A stretch of DNA of 64,000 bases from Bacteroidales bacterium (lineage in GTDB: Bacteria > Bacteroidota > Bacteroidia > Bacteroidales > WCHB1-69). The stretch covers positions 104,321 through 168,320 of the forward strand of contig JAGCUN010000030.1 in NCBI GenBank assembly GCA_017962845.1. Reading direction: 5' to 3'. The notes beneath the pieces are model-generated. The model made no database searches, was not told the DNA's origin, and was given only the letters and a program-made list of their open reading frames with translations. A program made the translations under genes and the position numbers. Each line of letters opens with the position of its first letter. Position 1 is the stretch's first letter. Shown here in pieces: positions 53,207 through 62,438 of this stretch.

Positions 53207-54214
53207 ATGTCACAATTCACCGAAATCCAATTCATATTATACCAGTTGCCTGAGGAGGAGGGCAAGGTGCAGGTGGTAATCAAAGATGAGACCATCTGGT
53301 GTACACAAAAGGTTATGTCCCAGTTGTTTGAAATTGACAAGTCGGGCATTAGCAGACATATTGCCAACATCTTCAAAGAAGGCGAACTCTCCAAAGAAGC
53401 GACTGTTGCAAAAATTGCAACAGTCGTGAACAGAGGAATACGCGGTGAGGTGGAAGAAGATGTGGATTTTTACAATCTGGACGTTATCATTGCCGTCGGC
53501 TACCGTGTGTCATCGGCACGGGCAACCAAATTCCGCATCTGGGCCACCAAGATTCTCAACGAGTATATCCGGAAAGGCTTTGTTTTGGACGACAATCGGA
53601 TGAAGCAGGGCGAGCAGATTTTCGGAAAAGATTATTTCCGCGAACTGTTGGAACGTGTGCGTTCCATCCGTGCCAGCGAGCGGCGCATCTGGCAACAAAT
53701 TACCGACATCTACGCGGAATGCAGCATCGACTACGACCGAAACGCCCCCACCACCCGCGACTTCTACGCCATAATCCAAAACCGCTTCCACTATGCCATC
53801 ACAGGACAGACAGCAGCGGAAATCATCTACACCAGCGCCGATCACCAAAAGGCCAACATGGGGCTTACCACATGGAAAAATGCACCGGACGGCAGAATTC
53901 TGAAATCAGATGTGACCATCGCCAAAAACTATCTGTCGGAGAAGGACATCAAACGATTGGAACGTGCCGTTTCGGGCTTCTTCGACTATATTGAGGATTT
54001 GATTGAAAACGAAAACACTTTCAATATGTCGCAATTTTCAGAGAGTGTGAACGCATTTCTGTCTTTCCGCAAATTCAAGATTCTTCCCAACAAAGGCAGG
54101 CTTTCAAAGGAACAGGCCAACGCGAAAGCCGAAAGCGAATATGAGATTTTCAACAAGACCCAACCCATTTTTTCCGATTTCGACAAGGAAATCAAACGAC
54201 TAAAAGGAGAATAA
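53207..54214 (+). CDS. RhuM family protein
   Basis: The 335-residue protein has the virulence RhuM pattern: KDETIWCTQKVMSQLFEIDKSGISRHIANIF, NLDVIIAVGYRVSSARATKFRIWATKIL, and YAIIQNRFHYAITGQTAAEII. The N-terminal part is a KilA-N/Bro-like DNA-associated module. RhuM genes commonly ride in type I restriction loci between hsdS and hsdR; the molecular role is unknown. Confidence 0.9.
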   Translation: MSQFTEIQFILYQLPEEEGKVQVVIKDETIWCTQKVMSQLFEIDKSGISRHIANIFKEGELSKEATVAKIATVVNRGIRGEVEEDVDFYNLDVIIAVGYRVSSARATKFRIWATKILNEYIRKGFVLDDNRMKQGEQIFGKDYFRELLERVRSIRASERRIWQQITDIYAECSIDYDRNAPTTRDFYAIIQNRFHYAITGQTAAEIIYTSADHQKANMGLTTWKNAPDGRILKSDVTIAKNYLSEKDIKRLERAVSGFFDYIEDLIENENTFNMSQFSESVNAFLSFRKFKILPNKGRLSKEQANAKAESEYEIFNKTQPIFSDFDKEIKRLKGE

Positions 54215-54226
54215 CAGACTTTTCAC

Positions 54227-54234
54227 TATTTTTG
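54227..54234 (+). promoter_or_regulatory. -7 box TATTTTTG for fic
   Basis: TATTTTTG lies 27 bp before the fic ATG, so fic can be expressed separately from the TIR/RhuM genes. Confidence 0.55.
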
Positions 54235-54261
54235 CAACTACAAAATTAGAAGTCCATTGAC

Positions 54262-55431
54262 ATGACAGACGGATACCTAAACTTTGACGAATACATCCGG
54301 CAGGGAGAGCCTGAGAAACGCTTGAAAGCGGATGCTTGGCGTGTGGCCATCGGCTTGCAAGCAGTGGATGGGCTATCCACCTCCGAATATCTGCGTGAGA
54401 CCGCGCGCAAAAACATCGAAGGCGAAATCACCATCGATGAGGCCCGCGAGCTCGTGAAACAGTACTACATCACTAAAACTTCTCATGATGAGGATGATGC
54501 AAATAAGGAGGAGGCCGACAAGGTGTCCAGCAATATTTCAAAGTTGCTTCAAACCGATGCCTTTACTTATAGTGTAGCCGGCCTGGCAGCCATTCATAGA
54601 GCCATTTTTGAAGGCATTTTCAAACACGCCGGCAGTTTCCGCAACTATGATATCTCTAAGAAAGAATGGGTGTTGGAAGGTGATAGTGTGATTTATGCCC
54701 GCTGGCAAGAGCTTCAAATGACTCTGGAATACGATCTGAAACAGGAAAATCAGTTTGTTTATTCCAACTTGGAAAAAGGTCAGATGGTGGAACACGTGGC
54801 CCGATTTGTGTCAGGATTATGGCAGATTCATCCTTTTCGAGAAGGCAACACACGAACTATAGCCATCTTTGTCGTCAAGTATTTGCGCTCGTTGGGCTTT
54901 TCGGTTGATAATGATATGTTTGCAAACCATTCATGGTATTTCCGCAATGCTCTGGTGCGGGCCAACTACCGCAATGTGGCTAAAGGAATAGAATATACAC
55001 CTGTGTATTTGGAACGCTTTTTCCGTAATCTTTTGCTCGGAGAGCAATGGGATTTACGCAACCGATACCTGCACATCCACCCTACGGCAGAATGGAAGAC
55101 ACAGCCCAATTTGGCGCCCCCCACAAGTTCAGAACAAGTACCCGAACAAGTACCCGAACAAGTACCCGAACAAGTACAAGATTTGTTCCATACAGACAAT
55201 CCTCTAATTGTGGAGTTGATAAAAATAATTGGTTTTGAAGCATACTCAATATCTCAACTCATGAAAATGTTGGAATTGAGACACAGACCCAATTTTTTGG
55301 AATACCACCTCAACCCTTCCATTACCGAAGGCTACGTCCGAATGCAGTACCCGCAATCTCCCCGTCACCCCCGCCAAAAATACTTGCTGACAGTGAAAGG
55401 GTTGGCTCTTTATAACGAATTAAAAAAGTAA
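54262..55431 (+). CDS. Fic-family AMP-transferase-like protein
   Basis: The 389-residue protein has an intact Fic motif, IHPFREGNTRT, preceded by IFEGIFKHAGSFRNYDIS. An N-terminal segment (YLRETARKNIEGEITIDEARELV) looks like the VbhA-type antitoxin helix, which would make it self-inhibited. A linker with four EQVP units (residues ~291-305) leads to a C-terminal winged-helix-like domain. Fic enzymes transfer AMP or related groups to proteins. The gene is followed at once by an hsdS fragment. Confidence 0.92.
   Translation: MTDGYLNFDEYIRQGEPEKRLKADAWRVAIGLQAVDGLSTSEYLRETARKNIEGEITIDEARELVKQYYITKTSHDEDDANKEEADKVSSNISKLLQTDAFTYSVAGLAAIHRAIFEGIFKHAGSFRNYDISKKEWVLEGDSVIYARWQELQMTLEYDLKQENQFVYSNLEKGQMVEHVARFVSGLWQIHPFREGNTRTIAIFVVKYLRSLGFSVDNDMFANHSWYFRNALVRANYRNVAKGIEYTPVYLERFFRNLLLGEQWDLRNRYLHIHPTAEWKTQPNLAPPTSSEQVPEQVPEQVPEQVQDLFHTDNPLIVELIKIIGFEAYSISQLMKMLELRHRPNFLEYHLNPSITEGYVRMQYPQSPRHPRQKYLLTVKGLALYNELKK
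55132..55176 (+). repeat. Tandem 12-bp repeat in fic (GAACAAGTACCC)
   Basis: Four in-frame copies of GAACAAGTA are separated by CCC and encode the EQVP linker. The unit can vary in number without a frame change. Confidence 0.85.
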
Positions 55432-55438
55432 CTATCCT

Positions 55439-55552
55439 GTCCTCCCCTACAGCGAAGACCAACCAATACAGCGCAGCACCGCCAAGGCTCGCGACCGTTT
55501 GCTGCCGATGATGATGTCCGGGGAAATGGGAGTGGAGAAAGAAAAAGAATAA
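55439..55552 (+). pseudogene. 3' fragment of a second hsdS gene
   Basis: After the fic stop, the open frame ending at TAA 55550-55552 reads SEDQPIQRSTAKARDRLLPM and then MSGEMGVE. RDRLLPxLMSGE is the hallmark C-terminus of HsdS. There is no start and no upstream part, so it is a relic. A related relic lies beyond mcrC. Confidence 0.7.
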
Positions 55553-55568
55553 ATAAAGGAAAAAACTT

Positions 55569-57527
55569 ATGGAAAACAATGGTTTAACAAAGACAACTAA
55601 AAGCTATTGGATAGGGCGCGTGACAAGCGATGATTATTGGCAAAAGGCCATTGACAATCATTATTGGCTTACCCAGCAACGGTATAACCGACAGACCAAT
55701 AGCGCTGTCACAAATCTTTTGCAATGCGTAAAAGAAATAAAAGTCGATGACATTATATTGTTGACATACGGGAATGGGATTTATGCATACGGAAACGTTA
55801 TAAAATGCACACTGGACTCCAATCAAGTTTCTAGTCTTTCCAAAGTAATAAGTAATAATGAACACGATTTTACAGAGGGAATTGTCAAATTCAAGGACAG
55901 TGAAGTTTTTTATGAAGATTTGCGAGATGGTTGTGATAGTTGGGGACAACGGATAATGGTAGATGAATGGCACTATCTTTTAGACCCGACAAAGGTAGAC
56001 ACAAGTGGAATGCGGTCAGAAATCACTCACGGAGTCTCATCTATGTCAATAATAGGTGTTTCAGAAAAATATGCAAAAGGGAAAATAAATGAATTAAAAA
56101 ATCAATACGAAAGGAAATATATGTTTTTTACAAATATCGCAAAACTATTACAAGAGAAGTGTAATATTATTTTACAAGGTGCTCCTGGTACCGGTAAGAC
56201 TTACAATACTGCTGCCATCGCTTTGGCAACACTGGGTATCACAGATGTGGATCTGAACGATCATAAGGAAGTAATGAACCGTTACGAGCAACTGCTTTTT
56301 GACAAAAAAAGTAACCCCAATGGACAAATCGGTTTCTGTACATTCCACCAATCAATGGATTACGAGGATTTTGTTGAAGGTATAAAAATACAAAATCAAG
56401 AAAATGGAACCGTCTCTTATGAGATTGAGGATGGGATTTTTAAATGCATTTCAGAAAGAGCTAAAGAGAACTTTTATCTCAGTAAAAAAAGCAATGATGA
56501 AATAAAAATTGAGATTAGAACCCGAGATATATTTGACAATTACTGTGAAGATCTTCAATCGAAATTAAACGAAACTGATTTTGTGGAATTATACCCTAAA
56601 AGCAAAATGAAGATTCGAAAAGTCAACTTCAAAAACGATGGGACCGCCTTGTCAATAGGGATAGCAAAAGACGAAAACAGCGATCATCAATCATTAACAT
56701 GGGAAATTATTTCGAGAGATTATAATGATTATAAATCAAACAAAATTAAATCATATATGGATATAAAGCCACGATATGAAAGCAAGTCATCATTTCATGG
56801 CAATGCCATATACTATTTTGAATTATACAAAAAAATGTATGAATTCGAAAAATCATTAAATTTACCGGAAAATGAACCCGAGCCAGCAACTATAGAAAAG
56901 AAAAACTATGTACTGATTATTGATGAAATCAATCGTGGTAACGTCTCTAAAATCTTTGGTGAATTAATCACACTCCTTGAGTCAGACAAAAGAGATGGCG
57001 CCGACCATCCAATATCAGTAACGCTGCCCTATTCCAAAATCCCGTTTAAGGTTCCAAAAAATCTGTTTATCATTGGAACTATGAACACGACCGACCGCAG
57101 TACCGGCACATTGGATTATGCACTTCGCCGCCGATTTGCTTTTGTCACTCTTAAAGCGAACGACGATATTATCACCAACCACTACAAGGAGCTTGGCAAT
57201 GATGCTCTCGGTAAAATTGCTGTAGCATTGTTCTATAACATACGTGATTTTATTAACGATCCAAAACACTTGTGCGGCGATTTCGATATTGACGACCTTA
57301 TGGTGGGCCACAGCTACTTTATGGCCAAAGGAGAAGATCAACTGAAGTTAAAAATCAAATACGAAGTTATACCGCTTATCAATGAGTATATCAACGATGG
57401 TATCCTTAGAGTGAGTGCTGATAAGAAGAACAAGACATTTGGAGCATGGGAGAACTTGGAGACAATTCCTGTTAAAAATGAAGAAATTGATATAGAAGAA
57501 GCTCCTGAAAGCGACAATGAAGAGTAA
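55569..57527 (+). CDS. mcrB: McrB-type GTPase of a McrBC restriction system
   Basis: In this 652-residue protein, residues 1-140 form an EVE/PUA-like domain (SYWIGRVTSDDYW, DDIILLTYGNGIYAYG) likely to read a modified base. An AAA+ GTPase core follows with Walker A GAPGTGKTYNT (about 205), GFCTFHQSMDYEDFVEGI, Walker B YVLIIDEINRGNVSKIFGEL and GTMNTTDRSTGTLDYALRRRFAF. With McrC it cleaves modified foreign DNA. mcrC follows after 3 bp. The base composition is more A/T-rich than the core genome. Confidence 0.94.
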   Translation: MENNGLTKTTKSYWIGRVTSDDYWQKAIDNHYWLTQQRYNRQTNSAVTNLLQCVKEIKVDDIILLTYGNGIYAYGNVIKCTLDSNQVSSLSKVISNNEHDFTEGIVKFKDSEVFYEDLRDGCDSWGQRIMVDEWHYLLDPTKVDTSGMRSEITHGVSSMSIIGVSEKYAKGKINELKNQYERKYMFFTNIAKLLQEKCNIILQGAPGTGKTYNTAAIALATLGITDVDLNDHKEVMNRYEQLLFDKKSNPNGQIGFCTFHQSMDYEDFVEGIKIQNQENGTVSYEIEDGIFKCISERAKENFYLSKKSNDEIKIEIRTRDIFDNYCEDLQSKLNETDFVELYPKSKMKIRKVNFKNDGTALSIGIAKDENSDHQSLTWEIISRDYNDYKSNKIKSYMDIKPRYESKSSFHGNAIYYFELYKKMYEFEKSLNLPENEPEPATIEKKNYVLIIDEINRGNVSKIFGELITLLESDKRDGADHPISVTLPYSKIPFKVPKNLFIIGTMNTTDRSTGTLDYALRRRFAFVTLKANDDIITNHYKELGNDALGKIAVALFYNIRDFINDPKHLCGDFDIDDLMVGHSYFMAKGEDQLKLKIKYEVIPLINEYINDGILRVSADKKNKTFGAWENLETIPVKNEEIDIEEAPESDNEE

Positions 57528-57530
57528 CAG

Positions 57531-58781
57531 ATGAATTCAATTCACGAACACGAACGAATAAAAACGGTCTATCAACAAACCGAAAAGTACGAGCAACTCT
57601 CTTTGGTCACTTGGGAAAAACATTGGGACAATGATATAGGAGAGGATGTCTGGGGATATTACGCATCTTTCAAAATCGGGGCAGAATGGGTCGATGAGCA
57701 AGAATCGCTAGTGGTGACCACAAAACGAGGAATGGAAAATATCGATTTCCTTGGAATGTTCATGGCCTGCTTCTCCTCAAATCTGGCTATAGAATCTTTT
57801 TCTGAGATATACTCCATCCGTGCAGATCAACCTACCATAAATGCACCTTCCTTGAAAGGTGTTATTACTCCTTTGATTGTTCTTCATTTTCTTGGGGTAG
57901 TCAGCCGAATCAAAACACTGAAGAAAGGCTACGTTCACCGTAGCGAGAACATCAGAAAGGTGAAGGGCCGCATCCGTATTCTTAAAAACGAAAGAACCAA
58001 TATCGCCTTAAAAAGGCTTGACCGTACCTATTGTGAATACGATGAATATTCTGTTGACATTCCCGAAAATAGGATTCTGAAAAAGGCCTTGCTGTTTGCT
58101 CAACGAATGCTTTCTGCTATGCAATCCCATCATTCATACGACACTATCCATCAGAAACTTGCAAAAACTCTGACGTTGTTCGAGAATGTGAGTGGCGATG
58201 TGGAGATACGTGACATTAAGTTCATTAAGAGTCATAAACTCTTCCAGGATTACGCAGAAGCTATACGTCTGGCCAAACAGGTGCTTAGCCATTTTGATTA
58301 TAGCATCAACAAAGTGAGCGATAGAGGTAATGGCGTGGTACCTTTCGTTTTAGACATGTCCCTTCTTTATGAACACTATGTGTATGGCTTGCTTTATGAA
58401 GCATATAATAGAAAAATAACGTACCAATTCAACGGAGCAACTGGTTACCCAGATTTCTTATATAGCTCAAATGGCTTCAAAGCCATTCTTGATACGAAAT
58501 ACATTCCTAAATATGAAAATCAACCTCTTGATACTTATGTAATACGTCAATTAAGTGGATATGGTAGAGATTTGGCGATAATGAAGCGACTGGGGTACGA
58601 TGGATTATCTGAAGAATCGCCTACACCATCCATCCCTTGTGTAATTATCTATCCAGAAGAATCTAACAAGAAGAAAAATCCTTTTAAAGGCAAGCCCTTA
58701 AGTGAGCTTTGCACGAAAAGAGTTCGCAGACTTTCTCAATTCTATAAAATATCAATCCCAATACCTATTATCAGCAAATAA
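57531..58781 (+). CDS. mcrC: McrC nuclease subunit
   Basis: The 416-residue protein has VRGRIRI-like and DIPENRILKKAL segments, then PFVLDMSLLYEHYVYGLL and the PD-(D/E)xK centre in GYPDFLYSSNGFKAILDTKY. It supplies the nuclease of the McrBC complex and stimulates McrB GTPase. It is complete and directly follows mcrB. Confidence 0.93.
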   Translation: MNSIHEHERIKTVYQQTEKYEQLSLVTWEKHWDNDIGEDVWGYYASFKIGAEWVDEQESLVVTTKRGMENIDFLGMFMACFSSNLAIESFSEIYSIRADQPTINAPSLKGVITPLIVLHFLGVVSRIKTLKKGYVHRSENIRKVKGRIRILKNERTNIALKRLDRTYCEYDEYSVDIPENRILKKALLFAQRMLSAMQSHHSYDTIHQKLAKTLTLFENVSGDVEIRDIKFIKSHKLFQDYAEAIRLAKQVLSHFDYSINKVSDRGNGVVPFVLDMSLLYEHYVYGLLYEAYNRKITYQFNGATGYPDFLYSSNGFKAILDTKYIPKYENQPLDTYVIRQLSGYGRDLAIMKRLGYDGLSEESPTPSIPCVIIYPEESNKKKNPFKGKPLSELCTKRVRRLSQFYKISIPIPIISK

Positions 58782-58800
58782 AAATACGATTATAACACAC

Positions 58801-58911
58801 CCCAACAGAGAATACCAACTGATACAGCGTAATACCACCGAGGTATGTGACCGCTTGCTGCCAAAGAGAGTTTTAAGAGGAGTTTTGGTATTTTTACGTT
58901 TATATAAATAA
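58801..58911 (+). pseudogene. 3' fragment of an hsdS gene beyond mcrC
   Basis: The frame reads NREYQLIQRNTTEVCDRLLP and continues KRVLRGVLVF before stopping. It aligns with the relic at 55439-55552 in protein and DNA (ATACAGCG, CACCG and GTGACCGCTTGCTGCC-like blocks). McrBC is thus bracketed by two decayed hsdS ends. Confidence 0.65.
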
Positions 58912-58922
58912 TAAAAAATGTG

Positions 58923-58930
58923 TACTTTTG
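58923..58930 (+). promoter_or_regulatory. -7 box TACTTTTG
   Basis: TACTTTTG lies 20 bp before the ATG at 58951. The surrounding TACTTTTGCAGGTTAAAAT is shared with the promoter at 47218. Confidence 0.6.
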
Positions 58931-58950
58931 CAGGTTAAAATCACGACATC

Positions 58951-60222
58951 ATGAAACCGACCAAGCTTTTCACCCGCACCCTCCTCTTCCTGCTGCTTTT
59001 CGCCATCAGCTTCCGTGTGTCAGCCACCTACCTTTTCATCCCGATGGACCTCACGCAGAAGAACCACCTGAAGGCATACGGAATCGCCTATTACGCTGTG
59101 AGCAAGGAGATTGACGTGAGCTGGCTGCTCAACTACCACGGCGGCAGCTTCATGCTGCCCTACAACGCCGATGTGGCCGACGAGTGCTCCATCCGCGGCG
59201 TGACCTACGAGAATATCTCCGACCTGCAAGGCAGCCAGATCCTCGCCGACATCGCCTCGCTGGAGAACAATATGGACGAGATTCGACTCACCAAACTGCC
59301 GAAAATCGCCGTCTATTCACCCAAAAACAAACTGCCATGGGACGACGCGGTGACGCTGGTGCTGACCTACGCCGAAATCCCCTACACCGTGCTGTACGAC
59401 AGCGAGGTGCTGAGCGGCGAGCTGCCCAAATACGACTGGCTGCACCTGCACCACGAGGACTTCACCGGTCAGTATGGCAAGTTCTGGGGCAACTACCGCA
59501 ACGCCAACTGGTACAAGGAGGATGTCGCCGAGCAGGAGGCCACCGCCGCCCGCCTCGGCTTCAGCAAGGTCTCCCAGATGAAGCTCGCCGTCGCCAAGAG
59601 CATCCGCGACTTCGTGGCGGGCGGCGGCTACCTGTTCGCCATGTGCTCCGGCCCCGACAGCTTCGACGTGGCCCTCGCCGCCGAAGGCGTGGACATCTGC
59701 GACGTGATGTTCGACGGCGACCCCATGGACCCTAACGCCCAGTCGAAACTCGACTACGACAAGACTTTCGCCTTCACCAACTTCCATATCGTCACCAACC
59801 CCTACCAGTACGAGATTTCCGACATCGACATCAAACCCACCAACAACCGCAAAGCCAACGACTACTTCACCCTGTTCGAGTTCTCCGCCAAGTGGGATCC
59901 CGTGCCCACCATGCTCTGCCAAAACCACACCAACGTCATCAGCGGCTTCATGGGACAAACCACCGCCTTCAACAAAGACAAAATCAAACCAACGGTGCTG
60001 ATCATGGGCGAGACCCCCATCTTCAACGAGGCCCGCTACATCCACGGCGAATACGGGAAAGGAACCTGGACTTTCTACTCCGGACATGATCCAGAAGACT
60101 ATCAGCACTTTGTGAACGACCCGCCCACCGACCTCAACCTCTTCCCCAACTCACCCGGCTACCGACTGATTCTCAACAATGTGCTGTTCCCCGCCGCCAA
60201 GAAACAGGTGCGGAAAACCTAA
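58951..60222 (+). CDS. Conserved secreted Bacteroidota protein (often labelled asparagine synthetase B)
   Basis: The 423-residue protein has a signal peptide (FRVSA). The segments LFIPMDLTQKNHLKAYGIAYY, LNYHGGSF, WDDAVTLVLTYAEIPYTVLYD, YDWLHLHHEDFTGQYGKFWG and YFTLFEFSAKWDPVPTMLCQ are those of a conserved family that databases often name asparagine synthetase B. It has neither the N-terminal Cys glutaminase nor the SGGxDS synthetase motif, so that name is unsupported. The FAMCSGPDSF region resembles a glutamine-amidotransferase-like elbow. The function is unknown. Confidence 0.8.
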   Translation: MKPTKLFTRTLLFLLLFAISFRVSATYLFIPMDLTQKNHLKAYGIAYYAVSKEIDVSWLLNYHGGSFMLPYNADVADECSIRGVTYENISDLQGSQILADIASLENNMDEIRLTKLPKIAVYSPKNKLPWDDAVTLVLTYAEIPYTVLYDSEVLSGELPKYDWLHLHHEDFTGQYGKFWGNYRNANWYKEDVAEQEATAARLGFSKVSQMKLAVAKSIRDFVAGGGYLFAMCSGPDSFDVALAAEGVDICDVMFDGDPMDPNAQSKLDYDKTFAFTNFHIVTNPYQYEISDIDIKPTNNRKANDYFTLFEFSAKWDPVPTMLCQNHTNVISGFMGQTTAFNKDKIKPTVLIMGETPIFNEARYIHGEYGKGTWTFYSGHDPEDYQHFVNDPPTDLNLFPNSPGYRLILNNVLFPAAKKQVRKT

Positions 60223-60224
60223 TC

Positions 60225-62429
60225 TTATTCGGCCATCGGCACCGTTAACGAAACTTTCACCGCTATATTCTCCTTCCACGACGACAAGGCATAAGGTCCA
60301 TAACGGTAGAAAACACCGATGCCCATCGCCAGCAAGTCCTTCACCGACAGCAGATTGTCAATCATCAGTCCGCTCTCAAAGTAGCCTTTCTCTATCGAAT
60401 TCGTAGTCACCCCACAATGGTGCTCGGGATGCCGCAGCCAGCCGAAACCGATGTTCTGGCACACCACAATACGCGGCGAGAATTTGCCCTCCCACATCTT
60501 CCCAAAATTATGTCGGAAGAAAATCGCCACGTACGAGTCGGTGACAAATTCGTTGGGGCGCATCACCGCGAATTGTTCCTGTCCGTAAAAACCAATCTTC
60601 TCGTAACCCGCCGCCATCACATACAGCAACGAATAGGGCAACGAGCGGTCCAACCAGCCACCGATGACCGACAATTCGCTATAACCCAATATTTTATATC
60701 TTTGCAGATGATGGGCGCGGAAATTGATTTTGTTATAGTCGAAACCGCTACCAAAGACATTACGGAAGCCGTGCTCGTACAGCACCTGTACAGTGGGGTA
60801 TTTCGACATCTCATAAAGCGAGAAATTGCGCGTACGGTAGGTGGTCTCCTGATAAGCAAACCGCACCCCCACCCTCATATAACAATTTCTGTATGAATAA
60901 GATGTGGTATCATACCGCTTCACATCGGGCAGAAAGGCATAGTCGTACAGAGTGTGATTCCACGCGTAACCGCCAGCCACGCTGACCGAGAGATGCTTGA
61001 AGGGACGCATCTGCAACTTGGCGAAAAGGGTTCGGCTCAAATCATATTTGGTGATAATCCAGTGACGGTAGTACTCGCCGTTCAGCATCCCCATCTCATC
61101 GCGCGACACGAGCTGCGTGGTACCGCTCTCCACAATATCGTTGAAAACGCGGAGTTTGAGAATCAAATCGCGCTTGCGATACAACTCCCAGTCGGTAAGC
61201 GCCCCCCATTTCCAGGTCTTATCTTTCAGTCCGTAAGCGAAATAGCCGCCCAACTTGCAGAAGCGCGCCATACGCTGGTTGGTGTAAAGTCCCAGTCCGA
61301 AACGCCAGCCCTCGATGTAACTATAGTCCACAATACGCGTCAGGTCGATGTCGATCGGGCCGACGGGCAGGCAACCCCGCGACAGGGACGGCAGCAGTTC
61401 CAAGCGGCGCTGCAGTTTCAGTTTGCGTCCGATACTATCAATCACCTCGTAGGTTCGTATCTCTTTATCATTCAACATACTATCGCGATACTGTTCCAAA
61501 AACTTTTCGCTACTTTTATGCGAAGCGATGACCTCCTCCACATCCACCACGCCGAAGTCGGAGTTGTGGAGCTGCGGGTCGAGGACGATGTCTTTGACGG
61601 TGATGGTGGAGAGGCCGTACGACTCGAGCGTGTCGCCGCGCAGGGCGATACGGGGCAACGGGAAACGGGCGGTGAGGCGGTCGGGAAACCAGCGGCCGTT
61701 TTCAGCCCTGCGGTACTCCTGCTCCACCGACACGCACACCAGCACGTTCTTGTCCACCGGCACGGCCTGGATATGCGGCACGGCATAATCGCCGAGATGC
61801 ACCCACAGCGTGCCCCGCAACGACTTGAAAGCCATGGAACTCTTGGGAGCGTAGGTCACACGGATCAGCGTGTCGCCCTCCTGCGCCAGCGTGTCTTCGA
61901 TGTGAAAATCGTAGCGGCGGGTGGCGCCGGAGGCCAGCGGACTGACATACTCCACCTGAAACACCTCCAGATAGTCGCCGGCATACAGGTTTTGGAACTG
62001 GATGCGCGAAAAAATGAGGTTGAAGATAGAGGTTTGAATGCCAGAAGTGCGCGAGGCCACCATCTTCTCGTAATGGCGATTCGGACTTTTATAGAACACC
62101 TGGCTGACACTCTCGCTCAAAAAAAGCAGCTGGCTGTCCAACTTTTGCAGACTATCGCTCAAATAGGTCGGATAAATCGCCATTTTGTGATAGGTGGTAT
62201 ATTGGAAGGCGTCGGTGCTGTATGCGCCGTTACGGACACGGTATTTGGCCACCGAATCCATCAGCATATCGGCGGGATTGACACCACCATGTACGGTCAC
62301 CCCTTCAAGGTTGTGACGAGTTTCAGGATTCTCTTGTGCGAAAATCGGTGAACTTTGAAAGAATAAAAGCAGGGCACAAAGCGACACGATATGTCGAACC
62401 GACAGAGGGAGGCTTTGCGGGAATGACAT
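60225..62429 (-). CDS. DUF5686 outer-membrane barrel protein
   Basis: The 734-residue protein has a signal peptide ending FAQ. A periplasmic part contains YTTYHKMAIYPTYLSDSLQKL and SVSQVFYKSPNRHYEKMVASRTSG, the typical DUF5686 opening. A long barrel part of aromatic-rich strands follows. The usual N-terminal carboxypeptidase-regulatory-like domain is missing or very reduced. The family is a Bacteroidetes outer-membrane group of unknown function. It is convergent with the previous gene, 2 bp apart. Confidence 0.85.
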   Translation of the reverse strand: MSFPQSLPLSVRHIVSLCALLLFFQSSPIFAQENPETRHNLEGVTVHGGVNPADMLMDSVAKYRVRNGAYSTDAFQYTTYHKMAIYPTYLSDSLQKLDSQLLFLSESVSQVFYKSPNRHYEKMVASRTSGIQTSIFNLIFSRIQFQNLYAGDYLEVFQVEYVSPLASGATRRYDFHIEDTLAQEGDTLIRVTYAPKSSMAFKSLRGTLWVHLGDYAVPHIQAVPVDKNVLVCVSVEQEYRRAENGRWFPDRLTARFPLPRIALRGDTLESYGLSTITVKDIVLDPQLHNSDFGVVDVEEVIASHKSSEKFLEQYRDSMLNDKEIRTYEVIDSIGRKLKLQRRLELLPSLSRGCLPVGPIDIDLTRIVDYSYIEGWRFGLGLYTNQRMARFCKLGGYFAYGLKDKTWKWGALTDWELYRKRDLILKLRVFNDIVESGTTQLVSRDEMGMLNGEYYRHWIITKYDLSRTLFAKLQMRPFKHLSVSVAGGYAWNHTLYDYAFLPDVKRYDTTSYSYRNCYMRVGVRFAYQETTYRTRNFSLYEMSKYPTVQVLYEHGFRNVFGSGFDYNKINFRAHHLQRYKILGYSELSVIGGWLDRSLPYSLLYVMAAGYEKIGFYGQEQFAVMRPNEFVTDSYVAIFFRHNFGKMWEGKFSPRIVVCQNIGFGWLRHPEHHCGVTTNSIEKGYFESGLMIDNLLSVKDLLAMGIGVFYRYGPYALSSWKENIAVKVSLTVPMAE

Positions 62430-62438
62430 GGAAAGGAA

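Noticed and set aside
55132..55176. CRISPR-like repeat array
   Set aside because: The 12-bp units are contiguous, in frame within fic, and have no spacers. No CRISPR array is seen anywhere in the window.
60954..62351. Plus-strand 465-codon frame opposite the DUF5686 gene
   Set aside because: It is an antisense shadow with His/Val-biased composition; DUF5686 on the minus strand has signal peptide, motif and barrel features.
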